A stretch of DNA of 64,000 nt from Duganella dendranthematis (GTDB lineage: Bacteria; Pseudomonadota; Gammaproteobacteria; Burkholderiales; Burkholderiaceae_D), in contig NZ_CP051684.1 of the NCBI RefSeq assembly GCF_012849375.1, positions 5,084,001 to 5,148,000 on the forward strand, in the 5' to 3' direction. The translations under genes and the position numbers were made by a program. The notes under the pieces were generated by a model that was not told the origin of the DNA, did not search any database, and was given only the letters and a program-made list of their open reading frames with translations. Below, one piece after another: positions 37,410 through 45,579 of the stretch. The number at the start of each line of letters is the position of its first letter. The stretch's first letter is position 1.

Positions 37410-37754
37410 ATGAGCGCTTTGCCACCATGCCCTAAATGCAGTTCCGAATACACCTACGAAGACGGCGCCAATCTGGTGTGCCCTGAGTGCGCACACGAGT
37501 GGCCGGCCGGCGGCGCTGCCGATGCGGCTGAAGATGGCCCGCGCGTGTACCGCGATTCGGTCGGCAACGTGCTGCAAGACGGCGACACCGTCACCGTCAT
37601 CAAGGACCTGAAGCTGAAGGGCGGCGGCGGCACCGTCAAAGTCGGCACCAAGGTCAAGAACATCCGCCTGGTCGATTCTGATCACGATATCGATTGCAAG
37701 ATCGATGGCTTCGGCGCCATGAGCCTGAAAACCGAATTCGTGCGCAAGGTATGA
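37410..37754 (+). CDS. PhnA/YjdM-family zinc ribbon protein
   Basis: 114 residues, full length. An N-terminal zinc ribbon ([21 protein letters not shown]) and the C-terminal PhnA domain ([20 protein letters not shown]) identify the YjdM family, historically named for alkylphosphonate use but without proven phosphonatase activity. The stop overlaps the HAD start by 4 bases. No connection to the kinase cluster is apparent apart from adjacency. Confidence 0.92.
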   Translation: MSALPPCPKCSSEYTYEDGANLVCPECAHEWPAGGAADAAEDGPRVYRDSVGNVLQDGDTVTVIKDLKLKGGGGTVKVGTKVKNIRLVDSDHDIDCKIDGFGAMSLKTEFVRKV

Positions 37755-38437
37755 CGCACAAGCTTTTCCTGTTCGACCTGGATGACACGCTGCTGGACTT
37801 CAAGGCGTCCGAGCAGCTGTCGTTTGCGCGCACCTTGCAGGCGTTGGGCATGGACGGCGATCTCGCGCAGCTTTTCCTCGGCTACCAGGCGATCAACCTG
37901 GCGCTGTGGCGCGCGTTTGAAACCGGCGCCGTGTCCAAGGACTTCCTCAAGGTCGAGCGCTTCCGCAAGACCTTCGCCGAGAACGGCCTGGAACTGGACC
38001 CGGAAGCGGCCAGCCGCCTGTACCTGGAATCGCTGTCGGATACCGTGGTGCTGATCGACGGCGCCTTGCAGCTGTGCGCAACGCTGGCCGGCATGGGCGA
38101 GGTGGGCATCATCACCAACGGGGTGGAAGCGATCCAGAACCAGCGCATCGCCAAGTCAGGGTTGCGCGAGCATATCTCGTTCGTGGCGACCTCGGAAGCC
38201 TGTGGCTACGCCAAGCCGGATGTGCGCTTCTTTGAATATGCGGCGCGCATGGCGCGCCCGTTTGCCAAGGAAGACGCGATCATCATCGGCGACCGCCTGG
38301 ATGCCGATATCCTCGGCGCCAATCGCTACGGCATCGACAGCTGCTGGTTCAATCCCGAGCGCCTGCCAAACGTGTCGGAAGCGGTGCCGACTTTTGAGAT
38401 CGACAACCTGCCGGCGATGCTTGCTTCGCTGGCGTAA
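37751..38437 (+). CDS. HAD hydrolase, YjjG-like pyrimidine nucleotidase
   Basis: 228 residues from the ATG at 37751 inside the ATGA overlap. HAD motifs: [10 protein letters not shown] (nucleophile and acid Asp), [10 protein letters not shown] (Thr), a Lys in YAKPD and [13 protein letters not shown] (metal Asp). The cap and ITNG motif match the YjjG noncanonical pyrimidine nucleotidase family, which removes phosphate from modified nucleotides in the cytoplasm. Ends 14 bases before the opposing MBL gene. Confidence 0.88.
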   Translation: MTHKLFLFDLDDTLLDFKASEQLSFARTLQALGMDGDLAQLFLGYQAINLALWRAFETGAVSKDFLKVERFRKTFAENGLELDPEAASRLYLESLSDTVVLIDGALQLCATLAGMGEVGIITNGVEAIQNQRIAKSGLREHISFVATSEACGYAKPDVRFFEYAARMARPFAKEDAIIIGDRLDADILGANRYGIDSCWFNPERLPNVSEAVPTFEIDNLPAMLASLA

Positions 38438-38451
38438 GCGCTAGTTCCCGC

Positions 38452-39411
38452 TCAGGGACGCAGGGTGTAGTTGGCCGGCGTCCAGGTCCAGCTTTTGCCG
38501 TTGGCGCGGATGTAGCCCAACCCTGGGAATTGCAGGTGCGCCGCCGCCACCAGGTCATTCTCTTTGGCGATCATGGAAAACGCCGCCGTGCGCGCAGCGT
38601 AGGCCTGCTTTGGGTCGCTGTCGAAACCGATGGTCACCGACGGCGCGTCGAACTGCACTGCGGCTACGTGAATCAGGTCGCCGAGGATCACGAGTTTCTT
38701 GCCCTTGCTTTCGATGATGTACGAGGTGTGGCCCGGCGTGTGGCCATAGCTGGACAGGGAGCTGATGCCGGCCACCACTTCGCCGTTATGCTCGAAGGGC
38801 TTGAACTTGCCAGCCTTGACGTATGGTGTGAGCGATGTCATCGCGCCCTGGAAAAAGCCGGTGAAATCCTTGGGCGCATGCGCCATGTTCTCCTGGCTGA
38901 GCCAATAATCGGCGTCACGTTTGTCGGCGTGGATGGTGGCGTTGGGGAAGGCGACCTTCCCGTTGACCACCAGACCGCCGACGTGGTCCGGGTGGAAGTG
39001 CGTGATCAGGATGTCGTCGACCTGCTCCGGCTGGTAGCCGGACGCTTTCAGGTTGTCGGCCAGTTTGCCGAGGGTAGGCCCGAACAGCGCGCCGCTGCCG
39101 GTATCGACCAGTATCAGCTTGCTGCCCGTGTTGACCAGGAAGGCGTTGGTCGAGGTGGTGGTGGGCGTGGTCAGATGCGCCTTGTCCAGCGCGGCCTGGG
39201 TTTTGGCTTTGTCGTTCTTCAGCAGGTCGACCATCGGGAGGTCGGCGGTGCCGTCGCTCAGCGGCGTGATCTCAACGTCGCCCACCATGATGCGGGCAAA
39301 GCCAGGTGTGGCGATCTTCGACAGCGGTGCGGCGGCGTGGGCAGTAAGGCTGAACGTTCCTAGCGCCAGGGTTGCGGTGGCCAGTGCGGAACGAAGTGTT
39401 GAAGTGGTCAT
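38452..39411 (-). CDS. Exported MBL-fold metallohydrolase
   Basis: 319 residues with a signal peptide (ending AHA). The zinc motif THFHPDHVGG is complete, with further ligands in HTPGHTSYI and LGDLIH and a final His in AAHLQFPG. This layout is the exported lactonase/arylsulfatase-like MBL group common in Proteobacteria (periplasmic). Substrate unknown. Single gene with a 135-base upstream spacer before the GNAT gene. Confidence 0.88.
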   Translation of the reverse strand: MTTSTLRSALATATLALGTFSLTAHAAAPLSKIATPGFARIMVGDVEITPLSDGTADLPMVDLLKNDKAKTQAALDKAHLTTPTTTSTNAFLVNTGSKLILVDTGSGALFGPTLGKLADNLKASGYQPEQVDDILITHFHPDHVGGLVVNGKVAFPNATIHADKRDADYWLSQENMAHAPKDFTGFFQGAMTSLTPYVKAGKFKPFEHNGEVVAGISSLSSYGHTPGHTSYIIESKGKKLVILGDLIHVAAVQFDAPSVTIGFDSDPKQAYAARTAAFSMIAKENDLVAAAHLQFPGLGYIRANGKSWTWTPANYTLRP

Positions 39412-39546
39412 GGTGCGCTTTCTTGGTTGGTCGCTGATGTAACAATTACATCATGCGCCGCACCGTCTGGCCACTGGCATTAAGATCAGCCTTGCCATAG
39501 CGAGGATTTGGAATCGCCGTCTGCGACTTTTGGCCGAGAGCGGGCG

Positions 39547-40182
39547 CTAGGCCGCCGGTAGCGACACCGTGGAATATGGCGACAGCACGCGCCAGCCTAG
39601 TGTCGCGTACAGCGCGCGGCCTTGCTCTGTCGCCACCAGCACGCGCTGGGCGGCTTGTGACTGCTGCGCCGTGCCCAACGCCGCCATCAGCGCGGCGCCC
39701 AGACCCTGGCGCTGGTGCTGGGCCTCGGTGGCGATGCGGTCGAAGGCGAACACGCCTTCATGTTCCACCGCGTAGCCGCTGGCGGCCAGCGTGTCGTCTT
39801 CGGCGAAGATGCGTGCGGTGGTGATGCTGCCTTCGGTGGACACCTGCATCCAGAATCCCGACGGCAGTGACGGCACCGGGTTGCGTCCGGCGTCTTTGGT
39901 CATCAGGTAGGCGTCCGGGTGCAGCTCCCAGCGCGGCGTCACGTGCGCCTGCAATAGCGACGGCCGGCCGCACATTTTGATCAACACGCCCGGCTGATGG
40001 ATTTCTCGCGCCAGCTCGGTGATGCCCGGGTGGGCGCTGGCGAACACATAGCGTCGTAGTTCGTCCGGCTGCCCGGTGTCCACGCGCAGGCCGCCGCGGT
40101 CCGGCACCGGTGCCGGCAGCCCGCGTGCGATCGAACGGGCCGCCAGCCAGCTGGCCAGCAATTGCGGATCTACGTTGCTCAT
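39547..40182 (-). CDS. GNAT-family N-acetyltransferase
   Basis: 211 residues. The C-terminal half is a GNAT fold with the acetyl-CoA P-loop QRQGLGAALM (Q/RxxGxG/A) and a following ALYATLGWRV strand-helix. The N-terminal half (RPSLLQAHVTPRWELHPDAYL) may be a partner lobe in a two-domain arrangement. Substrate unknown. It is divergent from the AAA-type ATPase gene with only about 50 bases between them. Confidence 0.8.
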   Translation of the reverse strand: MSNVDPQLLASWLAARSIARGLPAPVPDRGGLRVDTGQPDELRRYVFASAHPGITELAREIHQPGVLIKMCGRPSLLQAHVTPRWELHPDAYLMTKDAGRNPVPSLPSGFWMQVSTEGSITTARIFAEDDTLAASGYAVEHEGVFAFDRIATEAQHQRQGLGAALMAALGTAQQSQAAQRVLVATEQGRALYATLGWRVLSPYSTVSLPAA

Positions 40183-40235
40183 TGAATCCTCACGCTTGAT
40201 GTTATCCTTGATCGAATTATATGACTGGAATCGGT

Positions 40236-40982
40236 ATGATCTCTAGACAGTATGTGTCGCAGGTGCGCTTGAAGGTGGAGGAGATCGCGGGGTTTGATCG
40301 CTATCCGTTTTGCCTGCCCGCTGTTCGCCATCTGAGCACGCTGCCGCTGCATCCGAAGGTGACTTTTCTGGTCGGCGAAAACGGCTCGGGTAAATCGACT
40401 TTGCTGGAGGCGATCGCGGTTGCCTTTGGTTTCAATCCGGAGGGCGGCACCAAAAATTTCGGCTTCAATACGCGTGCCTCGCATTCGGAGCTGCATCAGT
40501 ATCTGCGGCTGGTGAAGGGCGTCAAGCAGCCGCTAGATGGCTTCTTCCTGCGGGCCGAGAGTTTCTTCAATCTGGCGACTGAAATTGAGCGGCTGGATCA
40601 AGGCGCGCTCGGACCGCCGGTGATTAACTCCTACGGTGGAAAATCCCTCCACGAACAATCGCATGGCGAGTCTTTCTGGTCGCTGGTGATGCACCGCTTC
40701 GGCGGCAACGGCTTTTACATACTGGACGAGCCTGAGGCGGCGCTGTCGCCGCAACGCCAGCTGGCGCTGCTCAGCCGCATTCATCAACTGGCAAATGAGA
40801 ATTCTCAGTTCATCATCGCCACGCACTCGCCGATCTTAATGGCCTACCCCGACGCGGACGTTTTTCACTGCTCGGACGCGGGACTCAAGCGTGTGCATTA
40901 CGAAGACACCGAGCATTTCCAGATCATGCACGATTTCGTCACGAACCCGCAGCGCATGCTGGATATTTTGCTATCCTCATGA
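40236..40982 (+). CDS. ABC-type AAA ATPase (AAA_21/ATP-binding protein)
   Basis: About 248 residues. Walker A GENGSGKST sits near residue 47; the family loop HEQSHGESFW stands where the ABC signature lies; Walker B and catalytic Glu are in FYILDEPEAALSP; the switch His is in IATHSPIL. This is a small stand-alone ATPase like YhaN/AAA_21 proteins, with no transmembrane partner. I choose ATG 40236 (GGAAT upstream); ATG 40221 is also possible. Role unclear; no nuclease or toxin partner flanks it. Confidence 0.85.
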   Translation: MISRQYVSQVRLKVEEIAGFDRYPFCLPAVRHLSTLPLHPKVTFLVGENGSGKSTLLEAIAVAFGFNPEGGTKNFGFNTRASHSELHQYLRLVKGVKQPLDGFFLRAESFFNLATEIERLDQGALGPPVINSYGGKSLHEQSHGESFWSLVMHRFGGNGFYILDEPEAALSPQRQLALLSRIHQLANENSQFIIATHSPILMAYPDADVFHCSDAGLKRVHYEDTEHFQIMHDFVTNPQRMLDILLSS

Positions 40983-41059
40983 GTGCTTTTAGCAGAAGCA
41001 TAACTCCGTCATTCGGTGTACATTGTCGGTTCTGATTTAACGCTTACAAGGAACATAGA

Positions 41060-41458
41060 ATGACGATCAAAGCCCTGCGTGATCAATCCCTGCCGATGCG
41101 CCATATCGTCCATGTGCGCAATCACATCATCTCCAGCGACATTTCGGTGGAAGAGGGCGGCAGTGACGCCGGCCCGTCGCCGCACGATTTGTATGACGCA
41201 TCCCTGAGCGCCTGCAAGGGGCTGACCGTGGTGTGGTACGCCAAGCGCAAGAACATCCCGCTGGAGAATGTGGAAGTCACGATGGAACGCGATGACAAGG
41301 AAGAGCGTCATGGCGTCTACCGTCTGACCGCCACGCTGCACCTGACCGGCGACCTGACCGACGCGCAGCGCGCGGAGTTGCTGGCCGTGGCCGAGAAATG
41401 CCCGATCCATAAGCTGATGACTGCCGTGACCACCGAAATCACTACCGTACTGGGATAA
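41060..41458 (+). CDS. OsmC/Ohr-family peroxiredoxin-like protein
   Basis: 132 residues. The two redox Cys are at the expected positions: one in LSACKGLTV on the central helix and one in EKCPIHKLM. OsmC-family proteins reduce organic hydroperoxides with thiols. AAGGAAC lies before the ATG, and the pirin gene starts 5 bases after the stop, so the two form an operon with a plausible oxidative or electrophile stress role. Confidence 0.9.
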   Translation: MTIKALRDQSLPMRHIVHVRNHIISSDISVEEGGSDAGPSPHDLYDASLSACKGLTVVWYAKRKNIPLENVEVTMERDDKEERHGVYRLTATLHLTGDLTDAQRAELLAVAEKCPIHKLMTAVTTEITTVLG

Positions 41459-41462
41459 CATC

Positions 41463-42344
41463 ATGAGCGTAACAAATCTGCTGAAGGGCCATGAGAAAGA
41501 CCTGGGCGGCGGCCTGTTGGTGCGCCGCTTCCTGCCATCCGCCGTCAAGCAGGCGGTGGGCCCGTTCATTTTCTTCGACCATTTCGGTCCGCTCGACGTG
41601 CCGCTGGATGCCGACCATGACGTGCGTCCACATCCGCATATCGGCCTGGCCACCGTGACGTATCTGTTTGAAGGCGCGATGGATCACCGCGACAGCCTGG
41701 GCACGGTGCAGCGCATCGAGCCTGGCGCCATCAATTGGATGACGGCCGGCAGCGGCATCGTGCATTCCGAGCGCACGCCGAAGGATTTGATCGGCAAGCC
41801 GCACCGTACGCATGGTCTGCAACTGTGGGCCGCGCTGCCGGTGGCGCATGAAGAGGAAGCTGCGGCGTTCCACCACACGCCAGCCGCTGAGATTCCAGAA
41901 CTGGACATCGCCGGCGCCAAGGTGCGCGTGCTGATTGGTTCGGCCTTCGGCCGGACCTCACCGGTCAAGACTTTCAGCCAGACGCTGTATCTGGACGTGG
42001 TGCTGCAAGCAGGCCATGAGCTGGTGCTCGATAGCCTGCCGGCGGAAGCGGCGGTCTATCCGATCAGCGGTGAACTGGAAGTCGACGGCGCGCCGCTGGA
42101 GCTGCACACCATGGCGCTGCTGAACACCGAAGGTCCGCAAAGCGTGAAAGCCAAGTCGGAAGCTCGCCTGGTGGTGATTGGCGGCGAGCCGCTGGACGGC
42201 CATCGCTTCATGTACTGGAACTTTGTTTCGTCGCGCAAGGAGCGTATTTCGCAGGCAGCGGAAGATTGGGAAGCGCAGCGCTTTGCGCCGGTGCCGGGAG
42301 AGACGGACTGGATTCCACTGCCGGCCAAGAAGCCGGCGGCGTAA
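41463..42344 (+). CDS. Pirin family protein (second copy)
   Basis: 293 residues. The metal-site pattern is complete: RPHPHIGLATVTYLF (two His) and MTAGSGIVHSER (His, Glu-side). The C-terminal cupin and RFMYWNFVSSRKERI ending match the YhhW/PA-type pirins, more distant from the copy at 2511-3380. Co-transcribed with OsmC. The end lies 17 bases from the opposing FHA gene. Confidence 0.9.
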   Translation: MSVTNLLKGHEKDLGGGLLVRRFLPSAVKQAVGPFIFFDHFGPLDVPLDADHDVRPHPHIGLATVTYLFEGAMDHRDSLGTVQRIEPGAINWMTAGSGIVHSERTPKDLIGKPHRTHGLQLWAALPVAHEEEAAAFHHTPAAEIPELDIAGAKVRVLIGSAFGRTSPVKTFSQTLYLDVVLQAGHELVLDSLPAEAAVYPISGELEVDGAPLELHTMALLNTEGPQSVKAKSEARLVVIGGEPLDGHRFMYWNFVSSRKERISQAAEDWEAQRFAPVPGETDWIPLPAKKPAA

Positions 42345-42360
42345 ACGCTGGTTGTAACAG

Positions 42361-43908
42361 TCAGGCGGTGGACAGTGCGTTCGCCGCCACCGTGCTGTAC
42401 ATGTCATCGGCGCCGGTGCGAATGATCCAGTGTTCCGGATACGGATCGCTGGCGAAGCGGGTATGGCGCGGCACGCGGCTCAGTTTATCCAGCGAGACGG
42501 TCGGCGCCAGCGCGGTTTCCTGGCCGGTCAACTGGTCCAGGTGCCAGAAGCCGCCGTCGCGGTGCAGCAGCAGCGGCAGCGCGGCCGCATGCGGCGCGGC
42601 GGCATACGATTTGACCGGATAGCCGGGATGCGCGTCAGGCGCCAGCAGGTAGAAGCATTCGGCATTGGCGCCATGGTCGACCCGGTGCAGGATCACGCCA
42701 TGCGGCATGATGGCCGATACCGCCAGCGTGACAATGCCCTTGATGCTGGCGCTGAATTCAATCCGCATGCCGAGACGTAGCGCGGTCGGCTTATTCTTGC
42801 CCGGCCAGACGCCATCCAGCAGGATGCCGTAGCGCGACACATCTTCAATTTCAAATCCCAGGCCGGAACGGCGGATGATGGCATGGCGGCCAGACAGGCG
42901 GCGCGTGAGGCCGTTGGTGTCCTGGCCGTCCGCCGTGTAGTGGGTCAGCATCACGTCCGCTTCCGGATCGACCAGCTCAAAGCGGCCGATCACGCATTCT
43001 TCCATCGCGAACAAACGGATCTGGCGTTGCGCGCCGGCTTCCGGTGCGGCGTTGACCAGCGAGGCGGCGCGCGTGGTGTGTGGATGCACGGCGGCCGCTT
43101 GCGGCATGTCGATTTCGATCAGGTCTTCGTCCCACGCGATGGTGGAGAAGCCCAGGTCCACTTTGCCAGCCGGCGCGTTCAGGTCCAGATGGGCGATGCC
43201 GGCGTTGCGGGCGGTGACGTCGATATCCAGGCTGTCGCCGCCTTGCGCGCTGACGCGGGCGATGGAGGCGTCGTCCGCCATCACGCGCACGTTCTTGTGG
43301 GTGCTGAGGAAGATGCGGTGGATTTCGGTCAGCGTGGCGTCCAGGCGCGGCACCAGGATGACGAAGGTGCATACCCATTTGCGCGCCGCCATGCCGGGAT
43401 GCTGGCTAAGCAGCTCGATGCTGATCTGGTACTGGCCATGCTCCTTGCCGCGCGACGAGAACTCGACGAACACCGGTCGCCATTCGCCGCCGACCGCGCG
43501 CACAAAGTGCTGGCGCGCGGCGCCGTTGGGGATCAGGTCCGATTGCAGTTGCAGCGTGAGTTGCGGCGCGCAGGCGTCCGGCATGCCGCGCAGTTCCATT
43601 TTCAAGGTCTGGCGTCCGCCGGCGGCGCGCGGGTCGAAACCGCTGATGTGCAGTTGCGGACGCAGCGCCTGCGCGCGTTGATGCGGGCGGGCGTAGTTTG
43701 GTTCGGCGGCTGGAATATCGGCGGTGTTGGTCAATGCAGGGACGACATCCAGCACCGTGACCGGCGAAGCGGGACGGGTGGTGCGCAAGGCAGTCAGCAG
43801 ATCGTAACTGGACGCTTCCGTTTGGGCGTGGCCGCCTTCACAAGTTTGCGTTCCAGGCATGACCCAGAAGGTGCAATGCGGGTGCTGGGCATTACTGCAT
43901 TTTTTCAT
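42361..43908 (-). CDS. FHA-domain protein with N-terminal zinc-ribbon-like motif
   Basis: 515 residues. Cys4, Cys12, Cys23 and His27 at the N-terminus suggest a small metal-binding module. A beta-rich middle region (about 80-290) is unassigned. An FHA domain lies at about 295-395: VIGRFEL, RRLSGRHAIIRR (S-x-x-H), EDVSRYGILLDG, then LRLGMRIEF; the Arg, Ser, His and Asn/Gly positions used to hold phosphothreonine are mostly kept. A further 100 residues follow. It is a probable reader of the nearby kinases' phosphorylation marks. It starts 94 bases after the PP2C stop, a gap that holds a long inverted repeat and a possible own promoter. Confidence 0.85.
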   Translation of the reverse strand: MKKCSNAQHPHCTFWVMPGTQTCEGGHAQTEASSYDLLTALRTTRPASPVTVLDVVPALTNTADIPAAEPNYARPHQRAQALRPQLHISGFDPRAAGGRQTLKMELRGMPDACAPQLTLQLQSDLIPNGAARQHFVRAVGGEWRPVFVEFSSRGKEHGQYQISIELLSQHPGMAARKWVCTFVILVPRLDATLTEIHRIFLSTHKNVRVMADDASIARVSAQGGDSLDIDVTARNAGIAHLDLNAPAGKVDLGFSTIAWDEDLIEIDMPQAAAVHPHTTRAASLVNAAPEAGAQRQIRLFAMEECVIGRFELVDPEADVMLTHYTADGQDTNGLTRRLSGRHAIIRRSGLGFEIEDVSRYGILLDGVWPGKNKPTALRLGMRIEFSASIKGIVTLAVSAIMPHGVILHRVDHGANAECFYLLAPDAHPGYPVKSYAAAPHAAALPLLLHRDGGFWHLDQLTGQETALAPTVSLDKLSRVPRHTRFASDPYPEHWIIRTGADDMYSTVAANALSTA

Positions 43909-43925
43909 GACAAACCGACCGATGG

Positions 43926-44004
43926 GATACCCGCAAGTTTATGCGGTTTTCGCTCTGTTTGGCAAACTTTGCAACCGATTTTTCAGGTTGGCTGTGCGGG
44001 TATC
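43926..44004. repeat. Inverted repeat between the PP2C and FHA genes
   Basis: GATACCCGCA at 43926-43935 and its exact reverse complement TGCGGGTATC at 43995-44004 are separated by 59 bases. The left arm can alternatively pair with TGCGG at 43942-43946, so two exclusive hairpins are possible. On the minus strand a TTGCCA / TAAACT promoter-like pair lies between the arms. The right arm overlaps the PP2C stop codon. Confidence 0.55.
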
Positions 44005-45094
44005 AAAAATGCGACGGAATTGGTGCCGCTGGCAGTGCTGTTTCGTCAACATTGCTGGCCATTTGGGGCCGTGCAGTTGGTTGAACGAAGCGAATCACGA
44101 TGGCGCTCAGGTTGTCGATGTGGAGTTGCGGCGGCGGGTTGGCGGCGTAGTCGTTGAACAGCGCGTCCAGAGCTTGCGCGGCGGCCGGCTGCGTCATCAG
44201 CGCCGGCCAGCGGGCGATCCATGGCTGCGGATGGGCGCAGGACCAGAAACCGTCGGTGGCCAGCAGGTAGGTGGCGTCGGCGCGCACCTGCACGGCGCGG
44301 CGGTCGGCCAGGTGGCGCAGGAAGGGCGGCAGGTTGGACGCGTCCAGCGGCAGCAGGCCATCGTCCAGCACTTGCGGATTGGTGAAGGCGTTGCCGAGGA
44401 TGTAGGCTTGCGCGATCTGCGCGCGGTGTTCGCCGTGCACTTGCTGCCACCATTCCTGTTCGTCCAGCAGACCGTGCATGGCGAAGGAGGTGGCGGGGAC
44501 GTGGTCCACCGTCAGCGGGTTGGCGCTTTGCGGCGTGATTTCGTACAAGCGCGAGTCGCCGGCGTGATACAGCATCGGTTCGCGGCCGGGCGGGATTTCC
44601 AGCAGCGTGAGCGTGGTGCCGGGGCGGCGGAAGGTGTCGTGGTCGTCCGGGCGGCTGAAGTGGGCTTGCAGCTTGCGATGCAGTTGGTCGAGCTGCGCGC
44701 CGAGTTGTTCCAGCGAGGTGCAGGCAGGGATGCGCAGCAGGCCGGTGGCGACGGCTTCGGCGGCTTGGCGCCCGTGTCCGTGGCCGCCCATGCCGTCGAG
44801 GACCGCGAGGCGCACATGGCCTTGCGGCCAGTCGGGCAGCTGGGTGGTCTGCGCGGTCTGGTCGCGCAGCAGCACGGCGCGGCCGTCGGCATCGATGAGC
44901 AGCAGGTTGTCCTGGTTTTCCGGCACTTGCAGCTTGCTGATGCTGGCGCTGCTGCGGGCGGCGATGTCCAAGGTGGGGCCGAAGTTGAGTTGGTCGGTGA
45001 TGCGTGTCATCGGTGCGGGCGCCGCAGCGCGGGATGCGAAAGGCCACAGCTTAGCCGAAAAAGTGGCGGCGGCGGTGGGTGGCGTGTGCGTCAT
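44003..45094 (-). CDS. PP2C-family protein phosphatase
   Basis: 363 residues from the ATG at 45094 (ATGA overlap with the SH3b gene). Metal-binding and catalytic marks of bacterial PP2C/PstP phosphatases are all present: N60-Q-D-N, D100-GMGGHGHG, HAGD180SRLYE, LLATDGFW and the terminal DNLSAIVIR. It is soluble, with a short disordered N-terminus and C-terminus and no membrane helix. It should dephosphorylate targets of the two Ser/Thr kinases in this region. The same reading frame is open upstream of 45094 but that is a shadow of the SH3b gene. Confidence 0.92.
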   Translation of the reverse strand: MTHTPPTAAATFSAKLWPFASRAAAPAPMTRITDQLNFGPTLDIAARSSASISKLQVPENQDNLLLIDADGRAVLLRDQTAQTTQLPDWPQGHVRLAVLDGMGGHGHGRQAAEAVATGLLRIPACTSLEQLGAQLDQLHRKLQAHFSRPDDHDTFRRPGTTLTLLEIPPGREPMLYHAGDSRLYEITPQSANPLTVDHVPATSFAMHGLLDEQEWWQQVHGEHRAQIAQAYILGNAFTNPQVLDDGLLPLDASNLPPFLRHLADRRAVQVRADATYLLATDGFWSCAHPQPWIARWPALMTQPAAAQALDALFNDYAANPPPQLHIDNLSAIVIRFVQPTARPQMASNVDETALPAAPIPSHF

Positions 45095-45573
45095 TCGCCG
45101 CTCCGGCGCAGCCACAGGCTGCTCACCCAGCCGGTGTTTTCGTGGCCATTGACGCTGGTTTTGATTTGCCACCAGTCGCCGTTGCGCATGCCGGTTGGCG
45201 TGGCTTCGGCGCCGGCTGGCACGATGGCGAGGCGGGCGGCGTGCACGCCAGGCGCGGCGCGCAGGTTCAGGTCGCGGTGGACGAGGAATGGGTGGCCTGC
45301 GGCGGCGCTGCGCCAGCTTTCCGTCGCGCTGTCGTCGGTGAAGGCGGTGGGCGTGGTTGCGGCGATCAATGGACTGGCTTGGGCGCTGGCTGCGCCGTGC
45401 GTTGCATACAAAATCAGGCTGCCGAAGCCCCATGCGCCGACCACCATAATGAGCAGCGCGCGCGCGTTGGGCCGGCGCCACCAGGTGCGCGGCGTCAGGT
45501 ACGCGGCCAGGAACAGCGTGACGATCAGGCCCGCAGCGAAGGCGGCAACGGCGTAGAGTTTGACGGCTTCCAT
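45091..45573 (-). CDS. Membrane-anchored SH3b-domain protein
   Basis: 160 residues. Two N-terminal transmembrane helices (about 5-25 and 38-58) are followed by a linker and a C-terminal bacterial SH3 domain (DLNLRAAPGVHAARLAIVPAG, NGDWWQIK, GWVSSLWLRR). SH3b domains often bind peptidoglycan, which would place it on the outer face of the membrane next to the SEDS/PBP machinery; this is inference. It sits between the FHA-like gene (6-base gap) and PP2C (overlap). Confidence 0.8.
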   Translation of the reverse strand: MEAVKLYAVAAFAAGLIVTLFLAAYLTPRTWWRRPNARALLIMVVGAWGFGSLILYATHGAASAQASPLIAATTPTAFTDDSATESWRSAAAGHPFLVHRDLNLRAAPGVHAARLAIVPAGAEATPTGMRNGDWWQIKTSVNGHENTGWVSSLWLRRSGE

Positions 45574-45579
45574 GATGAC

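Noticed and set aside
40236..40982. Stand-alone AAA ATPase considered as part of an antiphage defence system
   Set aside because: No nuclease, TOPRIM or toxin partner is encoded beside it; neighbours are a GNAT and an OsmC gene.
43859..45556. 565-codon plus-strand open frame opposite PP2C and SH3b genes
   Set aside because: PP2C catalytic motifs lie on the minus strand; this frame is Gly/Val/Arg-rich noise.
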